From positions 1 to 47,436 of the forward strand of contig SHBB01000004.1 in assembly GCA_004213565.1 (NCBI GenBank): a stretch of DNA of 47,436 nucleotides, written 5' to 3'. How positions within the stretch are numbered: position 1 is the stretch's first letter; each line of letters begins with the position of its first letter. Shown piece after piece: positions 7,787-15,201 of this stretch. Source of the DNA: Sandaracinaceae bacterium. Lineage in GTDB: Bacteria; Myxococcota_A; Polyangia; Polyangiales; Sandaracinaceae. Position numbers and translations under genes: made by a program. Under the pieces are notes generated by a model that was not told the origin of the DNA, did not search any database, and saw only the letters and a program-made list of their open reading frames with translations.

Positions 7787-8046
7787 TGGCGCGCATGGAG
7801 ACCAAGCCCGAGGGCCCCGCCTGGGACGCGCTGCGAGAGGCGCTCGCGCGCATGCAGCGGATCGCGGAGTCCGACTCGGTGCACCTCGTGGACCTCGGCA
7901 AGGCCTACGCGGCGCTCGCCTCGGCGATGCTCGGCGCGGCCGAGGCCTCCGGGCAGACCAGCGCGCGCTTCCGCGCCGTCGTGCGCGCGCTCGATCTGCG
8001 CACGCCCAAGTCGTCGATCGAGGCGTTCGCCCGCGGAAGCGAGTAG
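7786..8046 (+). CDS. Small helical protein, function unknown
   Basis: Protein of 86 residues, not recognised. It is predicted to be mostly helical, with alternating charged and Ala/Leu residues (WDALREALARMQRIAESD; LGKAYAALASAMLGAAEASG) and no signal peptide, Cys pairs or membrane helix. Its ATG overlaps the SDR stop (TGATG), so it is almost certainly translated by coupling. The ABC1 kinase follows 9 bp later. The length and position would fit an accessory subunit; a peptide substrate for the HExxH enzyme upstream is possible, but nothing in its sequence resembles a leader-core precursor. Confidence 0.7.
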   Translation: MARMETKPEGPAWDALREALARMQRIAESDSVHLVDLGKAYAALASAMLGAAEASGQTSARFRAVVRALDLRTPKSSIEAFARGSE

Positions 8047-8055
8047 AACGTCGCG

Positions 8056-9399
8056 GTGAGCTGGCTGTGGCACACGCTGGTGCGTTCGGTCTGGATCGGG
8101 CTCGTGCTCTTCCCGATGTGGGTGGCGTACGTCGTGCCCTGGGTCCGCTGGCGGCGCTTCGGAGCGACCATCCCCGACGCGGTCTGGGAGCGAAAGCACC
8201 GGAAGTACGCGGCCCGCTTCTATCGGCTCGCGGTCGGCATGCGCGGCGGGCTGATCAAGGTCGGGCAGATCCTCTCGACGCGGGTGGACCTGATGCCGCG
8301 CGCGTGGATCGAGGAGCTGTCGGGGCTCCAGGACGAGGTGTCTCCGACGCCGTGGCGAGACCTCGAGGAGCACCTGCGCGCGGGGTACGACGCGCCCCTC
8401 GAGGAGCTCTTCCGCGAGCTGGACCACGAGGCCATCGCCGCCGCGAGCTTCGGGCAGGTGCACCGGGGCGTGACCGCGGACGGGACGCGCATCGCGCTGA
8501 AGATCCGGTACGCCGACATCGAGCGGAAGCTCGCGGTCGACATGTTCCTGATGAGCTGGGCGGTGCGGCTCTTCAACGTGTTCCTCCCGAAGATCCGGCT
8601 CAGCCCGATCTACGACGAGATCAAGCGTGCCCTGACGACCGAGCTGGACTACGAGCAGGAGGCCCGCTTCACCCAGATCGTGCACGACCACTTCGTGGAC
8701 CGCGACGGGGTGGAGGTCCCGGCCGTCGTGCACGCGCTGAGCACCCGCGACGTCATCTGCACCACGTGGATCGACGGGGTGAAGATCACGAGCCCCAAGC
8801 TGCTCGACGATCCCCGGCTCGACCGGGCCAAGCTGCTCGAGCGACTCCTCTGGACGTGGATCCAGATGATGTACGTCGACGGCGTCTTCCAGAGCGATCC
8901 GCACCCGGGCAACCTGCTCGCGCGCCTCGACGAGGACGGCGAGCCCATCCTCGGGGTTGTCGACTTCGGCCAGGTGAAGATCCTCGATCGCGCGTTCCAT
9001 CAGAAGCTCGTGAACGGGGTGATGGCGTTCGCGATGGGCAACGTGGACATGTTCCTCGGCTCGCTCGTCGACATCGGGCTGTTCCCCGAGTCCGAGAAGG
9101 ACCGCATGCGCCCGATCGTGAGCGAGCTGATGGAGCACCTCCGTAGCGCCGATCCGATGGGCGGCGGACAGCTCGACTTCGCGGCCCTGCGCATGCGGGT
9201 CCTCGAGACCATCGATCGCATGGAGGGCGTCGCCATCCCGCAGGAGCTCGTGCTCTACGGCCGCACCTTCGCGCTGCTGGCCGGGGTGACGCGATCGATC
9301 GCGCCCGACGTGAACGCGCTCGCCATCGCGCGCCCGCTCGTCACCCAGGCCCTGCTCGCGGGCGGGCCCCCCGAGGACCCGATGCAGCGCGCGGGCTGA
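8056..9399 (+). CDS. ABC1/UbiB (AarF) family atypical kinase
   Basis: Membrane-associated atypical kinase/ATPase of 447 residues in the ADCK/UbiB family, which supports quinone or other lipid biosynthesis. Visible family marks are the N-terminal KxGQ motif (KVGQ, 68-71), the Ala-rich loop AAASFGQVHRG (about 128-138), the ATP-binding Lys at about 149 (ALKIRY), the catalytic segment DPHPGN (281-286) and the metal-binding DFG (VVDFGQ, 303-305). A hydrophobic N-terminal helix (VWIGLVLFPMWVAYVVPWV) likely tethers it to the membrane; C-terminal helices are less hydrophobic than usual. The GTG start at 8056 is 9 bp after the previous stop. No ubiquinone or menaquinone genes are adjacent, so the lipid pathway is unknown. 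Confidence 0.9.
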   Translation: MSWLWHTLVRSVWIGLVLFPMWVAYVVPWVRWRRFGATIPDAVWERKHRKYAARFYRLAVGMRGGLIKVGQILSTRVDLMPRAWIEELSGLQDEVSPTPWRDLEEHLRAGYDAPLEELFRELDHEAIAAASFGQVHRGVTADGTRIALKIRYADIERKLAVDMFLMSWAVRLFNVFLPKIRLSPIYDEIKRALTTELDYEQEARFTQIVHDHFVDRDGVEVPAVVHALSTRDVICTTWIDGVKITSPKLLDDPRLDRAKLLERLLWTWIQMMYVDGVFQSDPHPGNLLARLDEDGEPILGVVDFGQVKILDRAFHQKLVNGVMAFAMGNVDMFLGSLVDIGLFPESEKDRMRPIVSELMEHLRSADPMGGGQLDFAALRMRVLETIDRMEGVAIPQELVLYGRTFALLAGVTRSIAPDVNALAIARPLVTQALLAGGPPEDPMQRAG

Positions 9400-9477
9400 G
9401 CCGTCCTCACGAGAACACCTGAAGCCCTCAGCGAAGTCGCACCTGGCCAGCCGGGCCGCTCGAAACGCGAGCGCTGA

Positions 9478-9504
9478 CCCTCGGGTATGCTCGGCGCTCG
9501 AGGG
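9478..9504. promoter_or_regulatory. Inverted repeat flanking a -10-like box upstream of GMC gene
   Basis: CCCTCG (9478-9483) and CGAGGG (9499-9504) flank TATGCT at 9486-9491, a candidate -10 element. AGGGAGGG at about 9501-9508 is the ribosome binding site for the ATG at 9512. The repeat could be an operator or could sequester the ribosome binding site. Confidence 0.3.
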
Positions 9505-9511
9505 AGGGAGC

Positions 9512-11095
9512 ATGCGCGGCGACTTCGACTTCATCATCATCGGCTCGGGCTTCGGGGGGAGCGTGTCGGCGCTGCGGCTCGCGGAGAAGGGGTACTCGGT
9601 CCTCGTCCTCGAGCGCGGTCGCCGCTTCGGGATGAAGGACTTCCCCAAGACGAACTGGGACCTCCGCAACTACATGTGGAACCCGAAGGCGGGCATGCGC
9701 GGGATCCTCTCGCTGAGCTTCTTCGATCACGTGACGGTGTTGCACGGGGTAGGCGTGGGTGGGGGCTCCCTCGGCTACGCCAACACGCTGCCCACGCCGA
9801 AGGACGCGTTCTTCGAGACCGGGAGCTGGAAGGGGCTCGCCGACTGGAAGGCCGAGCTCGCGCCACACTACGAGCGCGTCCTCACGATGCTCGGCGCGGC
9901 CGAGAACCCGCGCCTCGGAGAGCCCGATCGGATCCTCGGGGAGATCGCGCGCGAGGTCGGCCGCGAGGAGGACTTCCACCGCACGCGCGTCGGCGTCTTC
10001 TTCGGCGAGCCCGGCCGCACCGTGCCCGATCCTTTCTTCGGAGGCGCCGGGCCCGAGCGCACGGGCTGCACCTTCTGCGGCGCCTGCATGACGGGCTGCC
10101 GGGTCGGGGCGAAGAACACGCTCGACCGGAACTACCTCCACCTCGCCGAGGCGCTCGGCGTGGAGGTCCTCGCGGAGACGGAGGTGACCGCGCTGCGCGC
10201 CCGCGACGGCGGCGGCTACGTCGTGGAGACGAAGGAGGCGTTCGGGAGGCATCGACGACGCGAGTCTTTCGGTGCGCGCTCCGTCGTCCTCGCGGGGGGC
10301 GTGCTCGGGAGCGTGCCGTTGCTCTTGAAGATGCGCGAGGACCCGCGTGGGCTGCCGAAGCTGTCCCCGCGCGTCGGAGACCAGGTCCGCACGAACAACG
10401 AGGCGCTGATCGGCGTCGTCAATCCGGACACGACGGCCGACATGACCCGCGGCGTCGCGATCACCTCGATCTTCCACACCGACGAGCACAGTCACCTCGA
10501 GCCGGTCCGGGCAGGCAAGGGCGCCGACATGTTTCGGATCCTCTCTCTGCCGCACGCGCCGGGGAAGACGTTGGGCGCTCGGGTGCGCGGCGCGATCGCG
10601 GGGTACGTGAAGGACCCGCTCCTGTGGGCGAAGTTCTATACCCGACGAGACCTCTCGCCCGCCGGCGTGACGCTCCTCTACATGCGCACCCTCGAGAGCA
10701 CCCTCTCCCTTTCGCTCGAAGGTCGCGCGCGTCGTCTCGTCACGCGGCTCGACGATCCGACGAGCGCGCCGCGCGCCTTCATGGACGAGGCCAACGATCT
10801 CGCGGATCGGTTCCGAGCGAAGATGGGCGGTGTGCAGGTCTCGATGCTCACCGAGCTGCTCCGGGCGATCCCCACGACGGCGCACATCCTCGGCGGCGCG
10901 TGCATCGGCGCCAACGCGGAGGAGGGCGTCATCGACACCCAGCACCGGGTCTTCGGCTACGACGGGCTCTACGTGATCGACGGCTCCGCGATGAGCGCCA
11001 ACCCCGGAGTCAATCCGTCGCTCAGCATCGCGTCCATGGCCGAGCGCGCGATGACCTTCGTGCCAGCGAAGGGGCACGCCTCTCCTCCGAGCTGA
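9512..11095 (+). CDS. GMC oxidoreductase, cholesterol-oxidase-like (ChoD type)
   Basis: FAD-dependent oxidoreductase of 527 residues. The N-terminal Rossmann motif is GSGFGGSVSALRLAEKG with ERGRR. A second GMC segment is VGVGGGSLGYAN, and the C-terminal FAD/active-site region is YVIDGSAMSANPGVNPSLSI. A Cys cluster (Cys186, 189, 192, 196; C-x2-C-x2-C-x3-C) sits between the FAD and substrate domains. I recall this motif in ChoD-like bacterial GMC proteins, where its role is unclear. The likely reaction is oxidation of a sterol or other lipid alcohol, but the substrate is not proven. A strong ribosome binding site (AGGGAGGG) precedes the ATG. It follows the ABC1 gene by 112 bp, with its own candidate promoter. 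Confidence 0.88.
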   Translation: MRGDFDFIIIGSGFGGSVSALRLAEKGYSVLVLERGRRFGMKDFPKTNWDLRNYMWNPKAGMRGILSLSFFDHVTVLHGVGVGGGSLGYANTLPTPKDAFFETGSWKGLADWKAELAPHYERVLTMLGAAENPRLGEPDRILGEIAREVGREEDFHRTRVGVFFGEPGRTVPDPFFGGAGPERTGCTFCGACMTGCRVGAKNTLDRNYLHLAEALGVEVLAETEVTALRARDGGGYVVETKEAFGRHRRRESFGARSVVLAGGVLGSVPLLLKMREDPRGLPKLSPRVGDQVRTNNEALIGVVNPDTTADMTRGVAITSIFHTDEHSHLEPVRAGKGADMFRILSLPHAPGKTLGARVRGAIAGYVKDPLLWAKFYTRRDLSPAGVTLLYMRTLESTLSLSLEGRARRLVTRLDDPTSAPRAFMDEANDLADRFRAKMGGVQVSMLTELLRAIPTTAHILGGACIGANAEEGVIDTQHRVFGYDGLYVIDGSAMSANPGVNPSLSIASMAERAMTFVPAKGHASPPS

Positions 11096-11120
11096 GGCGC
11101 GCCGAAGGAGCGGGGGCCGC

Positions 11121-11255
11121 GTGTGGCTCCTCGCCGAGGACCGCGCGATGCTGAACGCGCTCCAGCGATTCGGCAGAGTCACGCTCTGCGAAACCGCCAG
11201 CGCGTGCGCCGGGCTCGCGAGATCGGCGCTCAGCCGAAGAGCATGGCGGAGGTGA
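11121..11255 (+). CDS. Possible small ORF after GMC gene (44 residues)
   Basis: A GTG-started 44-codon frame with mostly G/C third positions (begins MWLLAEDRAMLNALQRFG). GAAGGAG lies about 10 nt upstream. It overlaps the convergent 11230 gene by 26 bp. It could be a real small protein or the remnant of a larger gene; there is no homology that I recognise. Confidence 0.22.
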   Translation: MWLLAEDRAMLNALQRFGRVTLCETASACAGLARSALSRRAWRR

Positions 11256-12051
11256 GCTCGGCCGCGAGGTCCTCCCACTCCTCTTCCGCGTGCAGCATGC
11301 GCCAGCCGCGCTTCGCCACGAAGCTGCCCACGACGTCGTGGTCGAAGCCCCAGAGCATGACCTCGCAGGCCTCCGGCACGCGGGGGAGAAAGGTGGCCAG
11401 GGTGGTCAGATCGACGGTGGGTCGATACCCGTCGACGAGGATCCAGACCGGCGCGACGCGGGTGTCGAGCGCGGTGAAGAGCTCGAACGCGTCGGTCACG
11501 CGGAGCAGGCGGACGCCGCTGGGCAGCCCGTTCGCGAGCTCGTGGTAGGCCGGCGCGGCGGTCGCGATCACCAGCTGGGGCAGGGTGTCGGGTCGTCGCA
11601 TGACCCCGCTGCTCGCCTCCGACTCGTCGGCGGGGCCCGGCGCGGCCGTCGTCACGTGCTCCCGATCGAGGCTGTCCGGCCGACGGGTCTCCATCAGCTC
11701 GGGGCGCACGGTCGGCGCGCTGTAAGGGTCGGCGCCCGCCGCGGGTCGAACCGTGGCCAGCTGGTGCTCGTCGCGGCACGGCTGCTGACTCTCGGCGAGA
11801 CAGAGGATCGGCTCGAGGTCCTCGAGCACGAAGCGCGCGGTCTCGGGTCCCACCGCCTCGATGATCGCGCTCGCGAGCGCACCCTCGACGAAGACCCTCG
11901 CTTCGACCGCCGTCTCCGGCACCTCGCGGCGGCCCGACACCCGGAACGCGCGCTCCAGGACCCGGTCGCGCAGCTCGGGCGCGAGCAAGGTGCTCAGCGC
12001 CTCCAGCACGGAGTAACCGAGCGGTCCTGAGGCTGTGACCGGGATGCTCAC
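11230..12051 (-). CDS. Hypothetical protein with degenerate receiver-like C-terminal domain
   Basis: Protein of 273 residues, function unknown. The N-terminal part (about 1-90) is helical (LEALSTLLAPELRDRVLERA) with two Cys residues. A low-complexity Pro/Thr/Asp linker follows (about 95-155). The C-terminal 115 residues alternate hydrophobic strands and helices in receiver order (PQLVIATAAP, GVRLLRVTDAFELFTAL, APVWILVDGYRP, CEVMLWGFDHD). They lack the usual acidic pair and C-terminal Lys, so this may be a pseudo-receiver. GTG 12051 is preferred to TTG 12054 because GAGGA lies 7 nt before it. The gene is divergent from a lipoprotein across a 116-bp region holding a perfect inverted repeat. Confidence 0.6.
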   Translation of the reverse strand: MSIPVTASGPLGYSVLEALSTLLAPELRDRVLERAFRVSGRREVPETAVEARVFVEGALASAIIEAVGPETARFVLEDLEPILCLAESQQPCRDEHQLATVRPAAGADPYSAPTVRPELMETRRPDSLDREHVTTAAPGPADESEASSGVMRRPDTLPQLVIATAAPAYHELANGLPSGVRLLRVTDAFELFTALDTRVAPVWILVDGYRPTVDLTTLATFLPRVPEACEVMLWGFDHDVVGSFVAKRGWRMLHAEEEWEDLAAELTSAMLFG

Positions 12052-12108
12052 CAAGGGGTCCTCGAAGGTGAGGATAGATCGAAACGGAAAAGCTCTATAT
12101 GCCCGTCT

Positions 12109-12131
12109 TCGAACTCACCAGTCGAGTTCGA
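12109..12131. promoter_or_regulatory. 8-bp perfect inverted repeat in divergent intergenic region
   Basis: TCGAACTC (12109-12116) and GAGTTCGA (12124-12131) are separated by 7 bp. The repeat lies just after an AT-rich stretch with TATATG (12096-12101), a possible -10 for the lipoprotein at 12168. The position fits an operator controlling one or both divergent genes; the binding protein is unknown. Confidence 0.4.
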
Positions 12132-12167
12132 GGCCAGATCGGCGCTTTCGGCCCATATTGGAGGGTG

Positions 12168-12506
12168 ATGCGTTCGCTATTCCTGATGGTTTTTCTGAGC
12201 TTCGCGGGCTGCGCCCCGCACGTGGGTCCGGACGGCGCGGTGATCGGCGGGCCGTGCGTGGACGACCTCGACTGCGCGGCGGGCTCGTTCTGCCTGACGG
12301 CGCGTGACTACCCGGGTGGCACCTGCACCACGAACTGCGACGACGACGGAGAGTGTCGCGGTGATAGCGCGTGCATCGAGAGCCGCGCGGGGGTCTGCCT
12401 CCTGCGCTGCGACGAGGACCTCGACTGCGGACGCGGGGGCTACGTCTGCCGCTCGCGCACGTCGCGCGGCGTGGCCGGCCAGAGCATGGTCTGCGTCGGG
12501 GGCTGA
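12168..12506 (+). CDS. Small Cys-rich lipoprotein
   Basis: Lipoprotein of 112 residues. The ATG at 12168 is preceded by GGAGGGTG, a good ribosome binding site, and gives the signal MRSLFLMVFLSFAGC with lipobox FAGC. An upstream in-frame ATG at 12099 would add 23 residues without a better signal. The mature part carries three repeats of the D-C-x-x-G-x-x-C type (DDLDCAAGSFC, DDGECRGDSAC, EDLDCGRGGYVC). This is a disulfide-rich module common in Myxococcota surface lipoproteins, of unknown function. Its TGA abuts the stop codon of the convergent TetR gene, making a TGATCA junction. Confidence 0.75.
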   Translation: MRSLFLMVFLSFAGCAPHVGPDGAVIGGPCVDDLDCAAGSFCLTARDYPGGTCTTNCDDDGECRGDSACIESRAGVCLLRCDEDLDCGRGGYVCRSRTSRGVAGQSMVCVGG

Positions 12507-13148
12507 TCAGCTCGGCGTGGGCCCGAGCACGATGTCGGCGTCGGGGTCGAGCGTCTTGGCCATCATCAGCGTGCCCCAGAGCGCGCCGATCAGCAGGCGC
12601 ACGACGCTCTCGCGGGACAGGTCGCGGTGGTCGAGGCGGTCCACGCTGGCCGCCTCCACCTGGCCGATCCAGCTGCGCGCGGCGGTGCGAAAGACGGCGC
12701 GGCTCTCATCGAGGCCCATCCCGTCGAGCATGCGGCGCACGATGACGGTCCGCGTGCGCTCGAGGATGGCCGCGACCTCCGGGTCGTTGCCGATGCCGCT
12801 CCGCATGAGGGCCATGTAGGCCGCCTCGTGCTCCTCCACGAAGTCCAGATAGGCCTCGAGCCCGGCGCGGGCGCGCTCGCTCTCGGGCAACGTCAGGTCC
12901 GGCGCGATGCGCGCGAGCAGGAGCCCCGCCGCGTTCTCCACGCACGCGACGTAGAACGCGCGCTTGCCGCCGAAGTAGTGGTAGAGCAGCCCCTTCGACA
13001 CCCCGGCCTCGCGGGCGATGTCGTCGATGGAGACCTCGTCGTAGGAGCGCTCCGAGAAGAGGCGGAGCCCCAACGCGAGCAGCTGCGCGCGCCGCTCGTC
13101 GACCTGGAGGCGCGTCCGCGTTTGGGCTTCGGGCATCCCTCGCATCAT
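12507..13148 (-). CDS. TetR family transcriptional regulator
   Basis: One-component repressor of about 213 residues. The N-terminal helix-turn-helix is clear (LGLRLFSERSYDEVSIDDIA then REAGVSKGLLYHYFGGKR). The ligand-binding C-terminal domain is helical and ends LGPTPS. Candidate starts are the adjacent ATG codons at 13148, 13145 and 13136; none has a strong ribosome binding site, and longer starts add residues outside the family's usual length. A TTGAC/GTTCAA element overlaps the region just upstream and could be its own operator. The controlled genes are not obvious. The 3' end directly meets the small Cys-rich lipoprotein gene. Confidence 0.88.
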   Translation of the reverse strand: MMRGMPEAQTRTRLQVDERRAQLLALGLRLFSERSYDEVSIDDIAREAGVSKGLLYHYFGGKRAFYVACVENAAGLLLARIAPDLTLPESERARAGLEAYLDFVEEHEAAYMALMRSGIGNDPEVAAILERTRTVIVRRMLDGMGLDESRAVFRTAARSWIGQVEAASVDRLDHRDLSRESVVRLLIGALWGTLMMAKTLDPDADIVLGPTPS

Positions 13149-13157
13149 GCCCACGTA

Positions 13158-13172
13158 TTGACTTCCGTTCAA
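13158..13172. promoter_or_regulatory. Candidate TetR operator
   Basis: TTGACttccGTTCAA is an imperfect palindrome (arms TTGAC / GTTCAA) about 10 bp upstream of the TetR start. This is where TetR-family autorepressors often bind, but a single site with one mismatch could arise by chance. Confidence 0.3.
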
Positions 13173-13326
13173 CGCAGCTCGGGACGAGGCGCAGCGCTTC
13201 GAGCTGTTCCAGCGGGCTTCCACCCGGACGAGCCGACGACCACGACCTCGCGCGCGATTGCCTCGAGCGCGTCGGCGCGCCGGTCTGACGCTTGTCGTGA
13301 CGCGCCCGCCTCGTCACGATCGAGGC

Positions 13327-14511
13327 GTGGGGCGATCTCTTCTCTTCCTCGCGGCCGTCGCGCTCGGTGGCTGCGGGCTGTCACTGGACTTCGATCCGCC
13401 CGCCGACGCGCGCGCGGGCATGGACGCGGGCGTCGGCGATGGGGGACGCGCCGAGTGCGAGTCCGACGCGGTCTGCGACGACGGCCTGGTCTGCAACGGC
13501 GCGGAGCGCTGCGACGCGGGCGTCTGCGTGAGTGGGCAGGCGCCGCGCTGCGACGACGGGTTGGACTGCACCGACGACGCGTGTGCCGAGGCCACGGCGG
13601 GCTGCGTGTTCACGCCGCGGTCCGAGCGCTGCCCGAGCGTGGGCTGCGCGGTCGGCGTGTGCGAGGTCGAGGTCGGCTGTCAGCTCGCGCCGATGGACGA
13701 CGAGTGCGACGACGTCGTCGCCTGCACGGTGGATCGGTGCGGGATCGACGGGGAGTGCGTCTCGCTCCCCGACGACGCGCTCTGCGGCGCGGGCGAGGTC
13801 TGCCGCGACGACGGCTGCGGGCCGCCGCCGAGCTGCGCGACGGACTCCGACTGCGACGCGCCGCCGGTGTGCAAGCACGGGGGGCGCTGCGAAGACGGTC
13901 GCTGCCTCTACGAAGAGGCGGCCGAGGACGCGCGCTGCGCGAGCGGCGATCCGTGCGAGCCCGCCTTCTGCGACGGAGGGCGCTGTGAGCGCTACCCGCG
14001 CCTCGACTGCGGGCCGACCAACCTCCGATCCTGCGTGAGAATGGTGTGCGGGACCAACGGAACGGGCGCGCCGGACTGCGTGTCCGCAAATCGAGATGGC
14101 GAGAGCTGCGTGGGCCCGGACGCGTGCTCACCCGGCACGTGTGACGGCGCGACCTGCGTGGCCCCGCCCCAGTGTGTGGCGCCGAACGCGTGCGAGACCT
14201 CGACTTGTGGGCCGGGCGGGTTCTGCATTCCGGGGTCTCGGGCTTGTCCCCCTGGCGCGAGCTGCGACCCCCTCTCCGGATCTTGCCAGTGCGACGACGG
14301 GCTGGCGGACTGCGACGGTGACGGCATGTGCGAGTGCGACCGCACGAACGCCTGGTGCGACGGCTCTGTCTGTCGGCCGTACCGCGCCTGCTCGGCGTGC
14401 GGGGGCGCCGCGAGCGAATGCTGTCCGTGCACTGGCATGTGCTTCGATCCCAGGTGCCTGGCGTGCTGCATGTTCTGTCCGTCTCCTGCGATGCCGACGT
14501 CGATGCCCTGA
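13327..14511 (+). CDS. Large Cys-rich lipoprotein with D-G-C repeats
   Basis: Lipoprotein of 394 residues starting at GTG 13327, giving the signal GRSLLFLAAVALGGC with lipobox LGGC. A Gly/Asp/Ala linker (ADARAGMDAGVGDGGR) is followed by more than 50 Cys residues in repeats such as CDDGLVCNGAERCDAGVC and CDDGLDCTDDAC. This pattern is widespread in secreted and outer-membrane proteins of Myxococcota. It probably forms a disulfide-stapled rod or a binding surface; no enzymatic domain is visible. The start is not certain: an earlier TTG (13258) would add 23 residues. It lies 53 bp upstream of ruvA on the same strand but is unlikely to be functionally linked. Confidence 0.75.
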   Translation: MGRSLLFLAAVALGGCGLSLDFDPPADARAGMDAGVGDGGRAECESDAVCDDGLVCNGAERCDAGVCVSGQAPRCDDGLDCTDDACAEATAGCVFTPRSERCPSVGCAVGVCEVEVGCQLAPMDDECDDVVACTVDRCGIDGECVSLPDDALCGAGEVCRDDGCGPPPSCATDSDCDAPPVCKHGGRCEDGRCLYEEAAEDARCASGDPCEPAFCDGGRCERYPRLDCGPTNLRSCVRMVCGTNGTGAPDCVSANRDGESCVGPDACSPGTCDGATCVAPPQCVAPNACETSTCGPGGFCIPGSRACPPGASCDPLSGSCQCDDGLADCDGDGMCECDRTNAWCDGSVCRPYRACSACGGAASECCPCTGMCFDPRCLACCMFCPSPAMPTSMP

Positions 14512-14552
14512 TCCGCTCGATCGCGATCGCTGCTCCGACGTTCAGCGTGTGG

Positions 14553-14558
14553 TAGCGT
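14553..14558 (+). promoter_or_regulatory. TANNNT -10-like box (TAGCGT) for ruvA
   Basis: TAGCGT ends 6 nt before the GTG start of ruvA, and no Shine-Dalgarno sequence lies between. It suggests that ruvA has its own near-leaderless promoter rather than reading through from the lipoprotein gene. Confidence 0.45.
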
Positions 14559-14564
14559 CCGCGC

Positions 14565-15194
14565 GTGATCGGAAGGCTCCGCGGAGTGATCGCCGAACGC
14601 CTCCCCGACGGCTCCGCCATCGTGGACGTCGGGGGCGTCGGCTATGAGGTCTTCATCCCGCTCGGGACCCTGGGGAAGCTCCCCAGCCCGCCCGAGCCGG
14701 TGACGCTTCACGTGCACACGCACGTGCGAGAAGACGCGCTCGTGCTCTACGGGTTCGGCCGCTTCGAGGACCGGACGGCGTTCCGCACCCTGCTCGGCAT
14801 CTCCAACATCGGGCCCAAGAGCGCGCTGGCGATCCTGAGCGCCATGGACGCCCGGCAGCTCGCGTCGGCCATCGCGAGCCAGGACAAGACGCGCTTCAAG
14901 GGCATCCCCGGCGTGGGCAAGCGCACGGTCGAGCGGCTGCTGCTCGAGCTCAAGGACAAGCTCGGCTTCGTCAGCCTCGCGGCGAGCGCGGCGCGGTCGG
15001 ACGGTAAGTCCAACGGCCAGCCCGCCGCGGCGTCGCTCGACGACGACGCCCCGCTCGCCCAGGTGGCGCAGATGCTCGTCACGATGGGCTTCAAGCCCGT
15101 CGAGGCGGACCGTGCGGTCGCCGCGGTGGCCGACGACGCGGAGGGCGAGCCCTTCGAGACCCTGATGAAGCGCGCCCTGGCGCAGCTGAGCTGA
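14565..15194 (+). CDS. ruvA: Holliday junction branch migration protein RuvA
   Basis: DNA-binding subunit of the RuvAB branch-migration complex that processes Holliday junctions in recombination repair. The product has 209 residues, typical for RuvA. Domain I shows [13 protein letters not shown] and [13 protein letters not shown]. Domain II carries the two helix-hairpin-helix motifs ([16 protein letters not shown] and [16 protein letters not shown]). A flexible acidic linker follows. The RuvB-binding domain III ([20 protein letters not shown]) ends the protein. The GTG start gives the canonical N-terminus. ruvB follows 7 bp downstream. Confidence 0.98.
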   Translation: MIGRLRGVIAERLPDGSAIVDVGGVGYEVFIPLGTLGKLPSPPEPVTLHVHTHVREDALVLYGFGRFEDRTAFRTLLGISNIGPKSALAILSAMDARQLASAIASQDKTRFKGIPGVGKRTVERLLLELKDKLGFVSLAASAARSDGKSNGQPAAASLDDDAPLAQVAQMLVTMGFKPVEADRAVAAVADDAEGEPFETLMKRALAQLS

Positions 15195-15201
15195 GACCGA
15201 G

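Noticed and set aside
8046-8056. Separate promoter for the ABC1 kinase gene
   Set aside because: Only 9 bp separate it from the preceding stop, and no box is visible; cotranscription is simpler.
13171-13300. Coding-like minus-strand tail between TetR and the large Cys-rich lipoprotein (ALEAIAREVVVVGSSGWKPA)
   Set aside because: Only part of it has G/C-rich third positions, it overlaps the upstream region of the lipoprotein, and no start is apparent.
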